A stretch of DNA of 26,276 nt, taken from contig DAMDEV010000014.1 of the NCBI GenBank assembly GCA_032089155.1, positions 1-26,276 of the forward strand, written 5' to 3'. Numbering within the stretch: the first letter of the stretch is position 1; the number at the start of each line of letters is the position of its first letter. The translations under genes were made by a program, and so were the position numbers. The DNA comes from Faucicola sp032089155. Its GTDB lineage: Bacteria; Pseudomonadota; Gammaproteobacteria; Pseudomonadales; Moraxellaceae. Under the pieces are notes generated by a model that worked only from the letters and a program-made list of their open reading frames with translations, was not told the origin of the DNA and did not search any database. Positions 1 to 7,419 of this stretch are shown here, in pieces.

Positions 1-272
1 AGCCAACCTGCTTCTTTGACCGATACCGCATAGGTATATAGATATAATGCTTCTAAGTCAAAGATAACAAAGAAAATAGCGACGATATAGAATTTTGCAG
101 ATAAACGGATTCTGGCAGAGCCAGCACTGACCACACCCGACTCGAAATTCTCTTGCTTTTGAAAGCCTTTAGAAGTACCACCTAACAATCTTGGTACAAC
201 AAGCATGAAAATACAAAGTCCTATGGCTGCCAAAATAAATACAATTGCAGACCAATCAATGACTGGAATCAT
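1..272 (-). CDS. nuoA: NADH-quinone oxidoreductase subunit A, 5' part (partial)
   Basis: The minus strand from 272 leftward reads as the first 90 codons of NuoA, a small membrane subunit of proton-pumping respiratory complex I. The protein starts MIPVIDWSAIVFILAAIG, which begins the first membrane helix. It continues with the family hallmarks KQENFESGV and RIRLSAKFYIVAIFFVIFD, where the acidic FDLEALYLY segment lies in the second helix. The ATG at 272 has an AGGAG ribosome binding site at 280-284 (seen as CTCCT on the plus strand). The gene runs off the left edge, so the third helix and the C-terminus are missing. The rest of the nuo operon would be expected further left; this is inferred from the usual gene order and is not seen here. 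Confidence 0.93.
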   Translation of the reverse strand, partial: MIPVIDWSAIVFILAAIGLCIFMLVVPRLLGGTSKGFQKQENFESGVVSAGSARIRLSAKFYIVAIFFVIFDLEALYLYTYAVSVKEAGW

Positions 273-723
273 GAGGATACTCCTGGGCAATACGACTAAC
301 CGTTACGTGGGTTATGCAATTCAAGTTGGGACGATATTTTTGATATTTCCACCAAGCCCATTTGGCTCAAGCGTAATATCACAAAGACGATGGCAGATAA
401 CGTCTTAAGAACTATTTTCCTTAAGATTACCTCGTACCAGCTAACAAGCTGCCCCGCTGCACATCCATTGACCATTATTGTAATCGGTGAGTGATTGGCT
501 AGTTACTAAACAGGCTAGTCAAATATATTGCTAAAACCACGATGAAAACCTAATATAAAGTAGCATTACATCACTTTATAAAAATGCGTATTTTAACAAA
601 AGTAACTATATATTGCTGTTAACTGGCTAAAACACGGATAGTTTACTCATTTTATGTAAAAAATGCTAGTAGCAGGCTTTAATCTTCCAGTAATTAACCG
701 TTAATTAAATAGCAACACTCTAG
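273..723. other. Intergenic region upstream of nuoA
   Basis: This AT-rich stretch of about 450 bases lies between the start of nuoA and the lolA terminator. It should hold the nuo promoter on the minus strand, but I could not assign a convincing -35/-10 pair. A plus-strand open frame at 205-408 starts inside nuoA on the opposite strand, has no recognisable protein features, and is treated as chance. Confidence 0.5.
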
Positions 724-750
724 CAAAAAAACCCTGCCATAAGCAGGGTT
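724..750 (-). terminator. Intrinsic terminator downstream of lolA
   Basis: A perfect AACCCTGC / GCAGGGTT stem has a 5-base loop. On the minus strand it is followed directly by a run of seven Ts (the A-run at 725-731 on the plus strand). It lies about 50 bases past the lolA stop codon. Confidence 0.85.
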
Positions 751-800
751 TATCAGCCAAAAATCATTTAAATAATTTATTTAATGAAATAGTTAAATAC

Positions 801-1490
801 TTATTGGTTAATCACATCAACGCCTTTAGGTGGTGTGAAGCTAAATTGATTACTGGCAATTGACGTATTGCGTTTCACATTAGAGAATCGAATACTGGTG
901 GTTTGTCCCAAATTATCATTTAATACCATCATGACAGGATTACCGCTGTTAAAAGCGATACCTAAACTTTTAAAGTTGGCATTGCCACTTTTTGGATACA
1001 GCACATAATAGTTTTTTGAGGCAATCGGCTGGGTCACATTAAAACTATTGGCGATTTTGCTGGGATCACCTGACAAAATCAGTGCTGGGGTATCCCCTAC
1101 TTGATTGCTCACGCTTTGCTTCGTCGCTTGATTTAAGTCTTTATCGTACACCCAAAGCGTATTGCCATTGGCAACAATCAGTTGCGATGCCGTACCATCA
1201 ATCTGCCAACGAAACTGGTTTGGACGTTGCACAGCCATGGTACCTGAGAAATTCTTTGATGCCTTACTTAAGCCCTTGCCGCCTGCCCCAGAGGTGGTTT
1301 GACTAAAATTGGCGGTCATGCTTTTGACATTTTTAAGTAGGTTGTTTAAGTTTTTTGCCGCAGTTGCTGAGTTGGCGGCAGCGGCATTGGCTGATTGCAT
1401 GGCGACGGTCATCGGCATGCTAGTAATCAATAATGCTGATAATGTACCAGTGGCTAATTTATTGATAATTTTATTGGTAGATGTTGTCAT
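801..1490 (-). CDS. lolA: Outer-membrane lipoprotein carrier protein LolA
   Basis: LolA is the periplasmic chaperone that takes mature lipoproteins from the LolCDE transporter in the inner membrane and passes them to LolB at the outer membrane. The predicted 229-residue protein has an N-terminal signal peptide with a hydrophobic core around residues 12-32 and a probable cut after ANA (residues 34-36). The mature part shows LolA family patterns: a NLNNLLKNVKSMTANFSQ segment, RPNQFRWQIDG, the ANGNTLWVYDKDLNQ strand pair, and a C-terminal SNQFSFTPPKGVDVI ending. I chose the ATG at 1490 rather than the one at 1508 because an AGGA ribosome binding site sits just upstream of 1490 and lies inside the longer reading. 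An Ala-rich stretch just after the signal peptide is a little unusual. The gene appears to be transcribed alone and has its own terminator at 724-750. Confidence 0.88.
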   Translation of the reverse strand: MTTSTNKIINKLATGTLSALLITSMPMTVAMQSANAAAANSATAAKNLNNLLKNVKSMTANFSQTTSGAGGKGLSKASKNFSGTMAVQRPNQFRWQIDGTASQLIVANGNTLWVYDKDLNQATKQSVSNQVGDTPALILSGDPSKIANSFNVTQPIASKNYYVLYPKSGNANFKSLGIAFNSGNPVMMVLNDNLGQTTSIRFSNVKRNTSIASNQFSFTPPKGVDVINQ

Positions 1491-1508
1491 AGTAGGTTCC
1501 TCATTCAA

Positions 1509-1785
1509 TAAAAATTGTTAAAAGTTTAGAAAAAGTATTCAAAAATATATTAGCCCAACAGGCTAATCAATAAATTAAAAATTAACAAGTTAAGCTAAAT
1601 TCGCTGACAAGTATTGTCGCTAAATTTTTCTTACCCTACTAGACGCCCCATGCAATGATTGTTGTTGAAGTTGTAACAAATGTAACGATAGCTGAGCGAT
1701 AAGAAAGTTTTGACTAGATAATGACTAACCACTGCCAAACCATTGAAGACTATCCAAAACCCGTTAAGACGCTTGGCTATAAGCA
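1509..1785. other. Intergenic region upstream of lolA
   Basis: This AT-rich, gene-free stretch lies between the rpmA terminator and lolA and presumably contains the lolA promoter on the minus strand. I see no confident promoter hexamers and no RNA gene here. Confidence 0.4.
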
Positions 1786-1818
1786 ATAAAAAACCCAATA
1801 AGTGCGACTTATTGGGTT
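1786..1818 (-). terminator. Intrinsic terminator downstream of rpmA
   Basis: A perfect 12-bp stem (AACCCAATAAGT / ACTTATTGGGTT) with a 3-base loop is followed on the minus strand by a T-rich tail, seen as the A-rich run at 1786-1791. It ends the rplU-rpmA transcript 26 bases after the rpmA stop. Confidence 0.9.
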
Positions 1819-1844
1819 AATTTGTTTAACAACAAGCTGAGTGA

Positions 1845-2108
1845 TTATTCAGCTGCGCCTTCAACAAATACGTAGCGACGATTGAATTTACCTTTAACGG
1901 CAAATTTTACCACGCCGTCAGTTAAAGCAAATAACGTATGGTCACGACCCATACCTACACCTTCACCTGCGTGAAATTCTGTACCACGTTGACGTACAAT
2001 GATGTTACCAGCAACAACTTGTTGACCGCCAAAGATTTTTACGCCAAGCATTTTTGGGTTTGAATCACGACCGTTACGGGTAGAACCTGCGGCTTTTTTA
2101 TGTGCCAT
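1845..2108 (-). CDS. rpmA: 50S ribosomal protein L27
   Basis: L27 is a large-subunit ribosomal protein whose N-terminal tail reaches the peptidyl-transferase centre. The 87-residue product begins MAHKKAAGSTRNGRDSNPK and continues with LGVKIFGGQ and VAGNIIVRQRGT. It then has the GVGMGRDHTLFAL segment, all diagnostic for L27, and its length is standard. A strong AGGAGA ribosome binding site precedes the ATG. It lies 40 bases downstream of rplU on the same strand, the usual L21-L27 operon order. There is no N-terminal extension of the kind cleaved by the Prp protease in Firmicutes. Confidence 0.97.
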   Translation of the reverse strand: MAHKKAAGSTRNGRDSNPKMLGVKIFGGQQVVAGNIIVRQRGTEFHAGEGVGMGRDHTLFALTDGVVKFAVKGKFNRRYVFVEGAAE

Positions 2109-2148
2109 GTCGATGTCTCCTAGAGATTAATGTGTTTGAAATAGTCAA

Positions 2149-2460
2149 TTAAGCAGTGATTGCTTTGATTTTTAACAAAGTATACCATTGACGGTGACCT
2201 TGTTCTTTATGATAGTGTTTACGACGTTTGTGTTTTACAATACGTACTTTTTCGCCACGACCATGTTCTACTACTTCAGCTTCGACCACTGCACCGGCAA
2301 CCACAGGTTGACCAATTTTGATATCGCTGCCATCAACGACCATTAAAACGTCTTCAATTTTGATGGTATCGCCTTTTTCAGCTTTTAGCAATTCAACTTT
2401 TAAATATTCATCTTGAACGACGCGATGTTGTTTACCACCACTTTTGATTACTGCATACAT
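2149..2460 (-). CDS. rplU: 50S ribosomal protein L21
   Basis: L21 binds 23S rRNA in the large ribosomal subunit. The 103-residue protein starts MYAVIKSGGKQHRVVQDEY and ends with the basic KHKRRKHYHKEQGHRQW segment followed by a typical LKIKAI tail. I set the start at the ATG at 2460 because it matches the conserved family N-terminus and has a GGAG site upstream; a longer in-frame reading from 2511 adds 17 residues with no family support. It is the first gene of the rplU-rpmA unit, with a candidate promoter at 2548-2576. Confidence 0.96.
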   Translation of the reverse strand: MYAVIKSGGKQHRVVQDEYLKVELLKAEKGDTIKIEDVLMVVDGSDIKIGQPVVAGAVVEAEVVEHGRGEKVRIVKHKRRKHYHKEQGHRQWYTLLKIKAITA

Positions 2461-2547
2461 CTTGGTTGCTCCAATAAACCCGTACACCGTGGCTACCAAG
2501 GGCGATAACACTTCTACGACGGATACACAGGGAAATATAAGGTCGCG

Positions 2548-2576
2548 ATTTTAACGTTTTTAGTGTTTAAAATCAA
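2548..2576 (-). promoter_or_regulatory. Candidate sigma70 promoter of rplU-rpmA
   Basis: On the minus strand, TTGATT (2571-2576) and TAAAAT (2548-2553) are separated by exactly 17 bases. Transcription would start near 2541 and give a leader of about 80 bases before rplU. This is a sequence match only. Confidence 0.6.
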
Positions 2577-2685
2577 GTAAAACTTCACGGATGTTGGTGC
2601 GATGTTGGCTGATGAATTATTGCGCGTTTCTCAACGCAATACCCGCTCAGTAATACAAGTCGCCAATAAAAATACACAGCTATAA

Positions 2686-2715
2686 CTTACACAAAAAACA
2701 GCAGTATGGTATGAT
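2686..2715 (+). promoter_or_regulatory. Candidate extended -10 promoter of ispB
   Basis: TATGAT at 2710-2715 is preceded by TGG, which forms an extended -10 element. A partial -35 hexamer, CTTACA, lies at 2686-2691 with an 18-base spacer. The start would be near 2722, about 55 bases before the ispB ATG. Confidence 0.5.
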
Positions 2716-2777
2716 TTTGCCGACTTTCACCACAAGCCAAATTTCACGAATTTTCACTCCAAGCTTTGAGCCAACCT

Positions 2778-3821
2778 ATGCTAGACAATCAACAATCAAA
2801 TCCTACATCCACTGCTATCAATGCTGTTACCAAAGACAGTAACAGCACGCCTGTCACCTATCAGCAGATTCAATCTATTATCGCTGACGATTTCGAGATT
2901 ATGGATAAGCAGGTGTATGGCAGTCTAAGCTCTAAAGTCAAACTGGTCATGTCGGTGAGTCAGCATGTCATCAATGCAGGCGGCAAGCGTATGCGCCCGC
3001 TCATTTCGCTGCTTTGCTCACGTATTTGTAACGATCAGCCCTCACAAGCTGCCATGCATTTGGGCGCAATCACTGAAATGCTGCATACCGCAACGTTAGT
3101 ACATGACGATGTGATTGATGCGTCAGGTATGCGCCGCGGTAAACCGACCGCAAATGCAACGTGGGATAATGCAACGGCTGTACTGGTCGGTGACTATCTG
3201 ATTGCCCGTTCATTCAATCTTTTGGTAGGTTTTGGCTCGTTGCCGTTATTGCAGTTATTCTCAGATGGCACCTGTGATATCGCTGAAGGGGAAGTATTGC
3301 AGCTACAACATCAGCATGACCCTAAAGCTACCGAAGCCGATTATATGAAAATCATTGACGGTAAAACCTCTCGGCTATTTATGATGGCAAGTCAAGGTGT
3401 AGCTATTTTGGAAAATCGTCCTGAATACAATGACGCCTTCGCCAAATTTGGTCAGCACTTTGGTAATGCCTTTCAAATCATTGATGACGTGCTCGATTTT
3501 GTCGGCGATAGTGAGGTGCTCGGCAAAAACGTGGGTGATGATATCGCAGAGGGCAAGCCAACCTTGCCGCTGATTAAAGCGCTTGAAATGACCACGGGTG
3601 ATACGCATGAAAAATTACGGATTGCCATTCAGACAGGGCAAGTGCAAGATACGGGCGAAATTATTGAGATTGTCAAAACCAGTGGTGCACTGGCGTATTG
3701 CCGTGACAAAGCGATGCAAGAAAGCGAAATTGCTAGACAAGCCGTACTGACCTTACCAGATTCAAAATATCGTCAAGGTTTACTCGATTTGATGACGCTT
3801 GCCAGTCAACGGCTTTATTAA
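2778..3821 (+). CDS. ispB: Octaprenyl-diphosphate synthase-type polyprenyl synthase
   Basis: This trans-isoprenyl diphosphate synthase extends farnesyl diphosphate with isopentenyl diphosphate to make the ubiquinone side chain. Both aspartate-rich Mg-binding motifs are present: DDVID at residues 110-114 (in LVHDDVIDASGMRRGKPT) and DDVLD at 236-240 (in FQIIDDVLDF). The GGKRMRPL substrate-binding segment is near residue 68, and GKTSRLF and GKNVGDDIAEGKPTLPL follow. I start at the ATG at 2778; an in-frame TTG at 2766 would add four residues and neither has a strong ribosome binding site. The first 30 or so residues are polar and not conserved in type. Its position divergent from rplU-rpmA is the same as in E. 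coli and many other gammaproteobacteria, which supports ispB over ispA. Chain length cannot be read from the sequence with certainty. Confidence 0.92.
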   Translation: MLDNQQSNPTSTAINAVTKDSNSTPVTYQQIQSIIADDFEIMDKQVYGSLSSKVKLVMSVSQHVINAGGKRMRPLISLLCSRICNDQPSQAAMHLGAITEMLHTATLVHDDVIDASGMRRGKPTANATWDNATAVLVGDYLIARSFNLLVGFGSLPLLQLFSDGTCDIAEGEVLQLQHQHDPKATEADYMKIIDGKTSRLFMMASQGVAILENRPEYNDAFAKFGQHFGNAFQIIDDVLDFVGDSEVLGKNVGDDIAEGKPTLPLIKALEMTTGDTHEKLRIAIQTGQVQDTGEIIEIVKTSGALAYCRDKAMQESEIARQAVLTLPDSKYRQGLLDLMTLASQRLY

Positions 3822-3915
3822 TTGTTAATTATTACTAAAGGCGGGGTAGTCATCAGTTTGATGCCCAATTCCATGCGCGGCAAACCATACGTCATTAAAT
3901 CGTCATACAAGTTTG

Positions 3916-4020
3916 CTAATTTTTGATAAGTTTTTAATTAATACCTTTTTGACTGATACCTTCATGATTAATAGTTTTGTGATTGATGGCTTTTTGATGG
4001 TTAGCTTTAAGATTATGGAC
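3916..4020 (+). repeat. Degenerate 15-bp tandem repeat (about seven units)
   Basis: Units of 15 bases with a consensus close to TTTNTGATTRATRGY repeat from about 3916 to 4020, immediately before the hydrolase start. Read in the frame starting at 3913, they give a five-residue periodicity: FLINT, FLTDT, FMINS, FVIDG, FLMVS. The repeat keeps an open frame that runs into the next gene in a different frame. I regard it as a decayed minisatellite, not a proven coding repeat. Confidence 0.65.
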
Positions 4021-4025
4021 GCTGT

Positions 4026-5135
4026 ATGTCTGATGCTATACCCACTTCGTTACCCGATATTAAACAACAACTTATCGAAGAAAAAGCCAAAAAAACCCAA
4101 GCGCAATCGGCATTAGACACCATTCAATCACCTGCCACCATTGACCCTGCTAACCCTGCCACCATCGACATTAAATTTCGACCTTCCAAACACGCGGATT
4201 TTATGCAGGCCGCAAAGGTGCGCACCCCAAAGTATAAATTCTATGTGGAAGTCGGTGGCAACCCTAGCCACCCTACTATCGTACTGATTATGGGCTTAGG
4301 CGCGCAAAGCTTGGTATGGCCCAATGAATTCTGCTATGCGTTAATCACTGCTGGATTTCGGGTCGTGCGATTTGACAATCGTGACATAGGCAAATCCAGT
4401 AAGCTTAAGCACAAAAAACTGACCCCCGCTCATGATTCGCCCATTTATAAAGCCAAATTGCTGGGCAGATTCGGACTGGGTTTACCGCTTAAAAACCTGC
4501 AAACACCGTATGATTTGTACGACATGGCAGAAGATGCCTATCAACTGCTCAAAATGTTGGGCATCAAAAAATACTTTGTGATTGGTCAATCGATGGGCGG
4601 TATGATTGCGCAAATCATGGCGGTGCTTTATCCACACCAAGTAGAAAAATTGGGACTATTATCCACCAGTAACAATCGACCCTTTTCGCGCCCACCCGCC
4701 ATTGAAGCCATCAAGGCCTTTACCCAGCCACTACCCAAAAGCCAAGATGCTGACGCATTGACCCAGCAGTTCGTGCAGACCATCAAGACCATCGCCAGCC
4801 CCGATTACTTTGATGAACAAGCGGCATTGAGCAAAGCTAAAAAACTGTTTAAACGGCGTTTTTACCCAAAAGGTACGCAGCGGCAGTTACTGGCGATTTT
4901 GGCGACGGGGTCACTGGTCGATATTGACAAACAAATACACCAGCCCACCCTCATCATTCATGGCAAACAAGACAAACTCATTCCATTTAGTCATGCCTAT
5001 TCGCTTGCCAAGCATATTGCGCATAGTCAATTGATACTCATTGATGAGCTTGGTCACGATATGCCACTTGCGCTGATAGAACAACTGGCAAGCCATTTTA
5101 TCGCGCATTTTAGTTACAATGCGCCAATCAATTGA
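4026..5135 (+). CDS. Alpha/beta-fold hydrolase
   Basis: This 369-residue protein is a serine hydrolase of the alpha/beta-hydrolase fold, but the substrate cannot be told from sequence. The oxyanion-hole region is MGLGAQSLVWPNEF near residue 89, followed by VVRFDNRDIGKSS. The nucleophile elbow GQSMGG places the catalytic serine at 189. The acid is probably Asp316 in HGKQDKLIP and the histidine His344 in ELGHDMP, so the triad looks complete. There is no signal peptide, so a cytoplasmic location is likely. About 70 residues precede the fold, including a Lys/Gln-rich helix and a Pro/Ala/Thr stretch. The ATG at 4026 has no clear ribosome binding site and directly follows the 15-bp repeat array, so a later start is possible. 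It converges on the TetR gene with only 14 bases between the stop codons and no terminator. Confidence 0.85.
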   Translation: MSDAIPTSLPDIKQQLIEEKAKKTQAQSALDTIQSPATIDPANPATIDIKFRPSKHADFMQAAKVRTPKYKFYVEVGGNPSHPTIVLIMGLGAQSLVWPNEFCYALITAGFRVVRFDNRDIGKSSKLKHKKLTPAHDSPIYKAKLLGRFGLGLPLKNLQTPYDLYDMAEDAYQLLKMLGIKKYFVIGQSMGGMIAQIMAVLYPHQVEKLGLLSTSNNRPFSRPPAIEAIKAFTQPLPKSQDADALTQQFVQTIKTIASPDYFDEQAALSKAKKLFKRRFYPKGTQRQLLAILATGSLVDIDKQIHQPTLIIHGKQDKLIPFSHAYSLAKHIAHSQLILIDELGHDMPLALIEQLASHFIAHFSYNAPIN

Positions 5136-5149
5136 TTGTGATGCGAAAA

Positions 5150-5728
5150 TTAACTCATTGTGATGATAAGCATTTGCTCCCATTCAACCTTTAAATTGGC
5201 TGGGATTGGCAAATCTTTTTCAAAATAGTATTTAAAACTTGACATCAAGATAGTTGCCATCATGGTGGCTTGGTAATCAATCGCCTCAGCCGTTAAATAA
5301 TCTGTCGCCTTTTGTTTTTTAGCCAGTTCAATAAAGTTTTGTTTACCCATCAAAAACATATCATGATAAAGATTGTGGTGTTGGGTACGGATTTTCCACA
5401 GGGCTAGCATCTGTTGGCGGCGTTCAAAGAGCTTTTGTGAATGATTTTCCATAATCATTTGTAGCATTTGACTATCGGCATTGAGCCTGTCTTGAAATAG
5501 CTGGCTGACTTCCTGCTTAAAATCATCAATCATCTGCCCTGCCAAATCACCCTTGCTGCTGTAGTATTTATAAAAAGTAGCACGATTGACTTTGGCGCGA
5601 TCCAAAATTGCTAGGATAGCGATATCGTTGTACTCCTGCTCGGACAACAACAGGATAAACGCCTCACGGATGGCTTTATGGGTTTTGACAACACGTAAAT
5701 CAGGTGACTTGTTACGACTTAAAGTCAT
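5150..5728 (-). CDS. TetR-family transcriptional regulator (candidate efflux repressor)
   Basis: The 192-residue protein has a TetR-type N-terminal DNA-binding domain. A helix at VVKTHKAIREAFILLL is followed by the helix-turn-helix LAILDRAKVNRATFYKYY and then SSKGDLAGQMIDDF. The remaining 130 residues form the ligand-binding and dimerisation region, which is poorly conserved, so the inducer is unknown. The gene is divergent from the RND efflux operon about 290 bases away, the arrangement of AcrR-type local repressors. An inverted repeat over the pump -35 region (5949-5966) is a candidate operator. I chose the ATG at 5728; a TTG at 5734 is in frame and better spaced from the AAGGAA site, so two extra residues are possible. 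That it controls the pump is inferred from position. Confidence 0.88.
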   Translation of the reverse strand: MTLSRNKSPDLRVVKTHKAIREAFILLLSEQEYNDIAILAILDRAKVNRATFYKYYSSKGDLAGQMIDDFKQEVSQLFQDRLNADSQMLQMIMENHSQKLFERRQQMLALWKIRTQHHNLYHDMFLMGKQNFIELAKKQKATDYLTAEAIDYQATMMATILMSSFKYYFEKDLPIPANLKVEWEQMLIITMS

Positions 5729-5948
5729 GCGCAAATGTTTCCTTGTTAAAAAAATCGATCAATGGCTTTGACATTTTAAAATTTTTATGTATACAAATAG
5801 GCAATAATTGTTGCTTAAACACTTACTTTGTTTAATATTGTCGGTTTCCCAATTAGAGATTTTTTTTTAAAATAACCGCTGCCGATCACTAGGTAGTAAT
5901 GTAGCTATCTTTTAGTTATCCTAAAGTTTTGTATCTTATCGTAAATAT

Positions 5949-5966
5949 TGCGACAACAATGTCGCA
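5949..5966. promoter_or_regulatory. Candidate operator: 7-4-7 inverted repeat
   Basis: The sequence TGCGACA-ACAA-TGTCGCA is a perfect inverted repeat with a 4-base spacer, in otherwise AT-rich DNA. It lies 50 bases before the adaptor gene and overlaps the likely -35 of the pump promoter, a normal place for a TetR-family repressor site. Binding by the adjacent regulator is inference. Confidence 0.65.
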
Positions 5967-5979
5967 TTTATTTTATAAT
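5950..5979 (+). promoter_or_regulatory. Candidate promoter of the RND efflux operon
   Basis: A consensus -10 TATAAT occurs at 5974-5979. A partial -35, GCGACA (5950-5955), lies 18 bases upstream inside the inverted repeat. The start would be near 5986, about 31 bases before the ATG. Confidence 0.55.
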
Positions 5980-6016
5980 ATTTTTTTTAAAATTCCCTAC
6001 TTTTTATGAGGTTGGT

Positions 6017-7405
6017 ATGAGATACCCAGTGTTGTTCATGGTGTCATTAGCGAGTTGTAGCTTATTAGTCGGGTGTAATAAGTCAGACACAGCAGCCCAG
6101 CAACAAAGTGGCGGCGGCGGTGCAGGAGCACAGGCGCAAATGCCACCCACGATAGTTAATGTACAACCTGTAACATTCCAAACGATTCCACTTACCAAAG
6201 AGTTATCAGGTAAAGTTGTCGCCTATCAAGAAGCCACCGTTACGCCGCAAGTGTCAGGTATTATTGACCGCCGGTTGTTTCGTGAAGGCACTTTTGTCAA
6301 ACAAAATCAGCCGTTATATCAAATCAATACCGATAGCTACACCAGTGTACTTGCCGGTAGTCGCGCAAGCCTTGACCAAAGCCTTGCTAGTGTCAATACC
6401 GCAAAAGCCAACTATAATAATGCCTTAGCGGTGCTAGAAACCCGCCAAGCCGAACTTGCGCTGGCTCAAACCAATTTAAACCGTCTAAAACAGCTACGTG
6501 GTACTGAGGCTATCTCAAGTCAAGAATATGACCAAGGGGTGACCGCCGTGCGTACCGCTCAAGCAGCGGTTAAAAATGCGCAGGCGCAAGTCGGGGTGGC
6601 ACAAGCCAATATTGATGCCGCCCAAGCAGCGGCTCGCGGCGCACAACAATCAGTGAATAGCAACCAGCTCACCATGAGCCGTACCGTGGTTAAAGCGCCT
6701 ATTAGTGGTATCACCAGTCGCTCAAATGTCAATGTCGGTGCGCTTGCCACCGCGGGCTCGACGCAGATGGTAACCGTCTCGCAGCTCAATCCAATTTATG
6801 TCGATATCAGTCAGTCAGCCGCCGAGTTATTGGCACTTCGTCAGCAATTTGCGGCTGGTAAACTTAGCACACCACGTACCGCTCAGGTTCAGTTAAAGCT
6901 CGCTGATGGCTCAACCTACCCGATGGTAGGACAACTTCGCTTTGAAGAAGCTAAAGTGGATAGTACCACAGGCACGGTCAATCTACGCGCGGTATTTAGC
7001 AATGATAACTTTGTGCTGTTGCCAGGGATGATGGTGAATGCCCAGTTGATTCAAGGTATTATCAATAATGCCGTATTATTGCCACAAAGTGCCATTAATC
7101 GTACAGCCAAAGGTGAATCAACCGTGTATGTGGTTGACGCCAATAATAAAATCCAAGTACGCCCAGTTACGGTTCAAGGTACCCATCAAGGTCAATGGAT
7201 TGTCACTAGCGGTCTAAAACAAGGTGAGCAAGTGGTGATGGTTGGCGGCGCCAAAGTCAAACCAGATCAGCAAGTCAAAGCCATGCCTTATGTGGCGTCT
7301 ACATCAGCCTCAACCGCGGTACCGACCAATGCTTCTACCACGACGACGACCACCAAGACGACCGTAACAAATAGCTCAACTACCGCCAAAACTGCGCAAC
7401 CATAA
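6017..7405 (+). CDS. RND efflux periplasmic adaptor lipoprotein (AcrA/AdeI/MexA type)
   Basis: This 462-residue membrane-fusion protein links an inner-membrane RND transporter to the outer-membrane channel. It starts with a lipoprotein signal peptide whose lipobox LLVGC puts the lipidated cysteine at residue 20, followed by a Gly/Gln-rich linker. The lipoyl half-motif KVVAYQEATVTPQVSGII comes next. A long alpha-hairpin rich in Ala and Gln follows, then the second lipoyl half (VVKAPISGITSR), a beta-barrel and the membrane-proximal domain. The C-terminus ends in a Thr/Ser-rich tail of about 35 residues. The ATG at 6017 has a GAGG site at 6008-6011; an upstream TTG reading is rejected because it would bury the signal peptide. 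It is the first gene of a three-gene operon and lies 14 bases before the transporter gene. AdeI is the likeliest orthologue in this family, but I leave the symbol open. Confidence 0.94.
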   Translation: MRYPVLFMVSLASCSLLVGCNKSDTAAQQQSGGGGAGAQAQMPPTIVNVQPVTFQTIPLTKELSGKVVAYQEATVTPQVSGIIDRRLFREGTFVKQNQPLYQINTDSYTSVLAGSRASLDQSLASVNTAKANYNNALAVLETRQAELALAQTNLNRLKQLRGTEAISSQEYDQGVTAVRTAQAAVKNAQAQVGVAQANIDAAQAAARGAQQSVNSNQLTMSRTVVKAPISGITSRSNVNVGALATAGSTQMVTVSQLNPIYVDISQSAAELLALRQQFAAGKLSTPRTAQVQLKLADGSTYPMVGQLRFEEAKVDSTTGTVNLRAVFSNDNFVLLPGMMVNAQLIQGIINNAVLLPQSAINRTAKGESTVYVVDANNKIQVRPVTVQGTHQGQWIVTSGLKQGEQVVMVGGAKVKPDQQVKAMPYVASTSASTAVPTNASTTTTTTKTTVTNSSTTAKTAQP

Positions 7406-7419
7406 GCACGGGAGATATC

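Noticed and set aside
205..408. Plus-strand open frame of 67 codons overlapping the start of nuoA
   Set aside because: It is antisense to nuoA at its start, shows no domain or ribosome binding site of note, and is best explained by chance.
3913..4116. Open frame made of five-residue repeats before the hydrolase
   Set aside because: It starts with TTG, has no ribosome binding site and overlaps the hydrolase gene by 90 bases; I report it as a DNA repeat, not a gene.
5948..6016. N-terminal extension of the efflux adaptor from a TTG
   Set aside because: It would start inside the candidate operator and bury a clear lipoprotein signal peptide that begins at the ATG at 6017.
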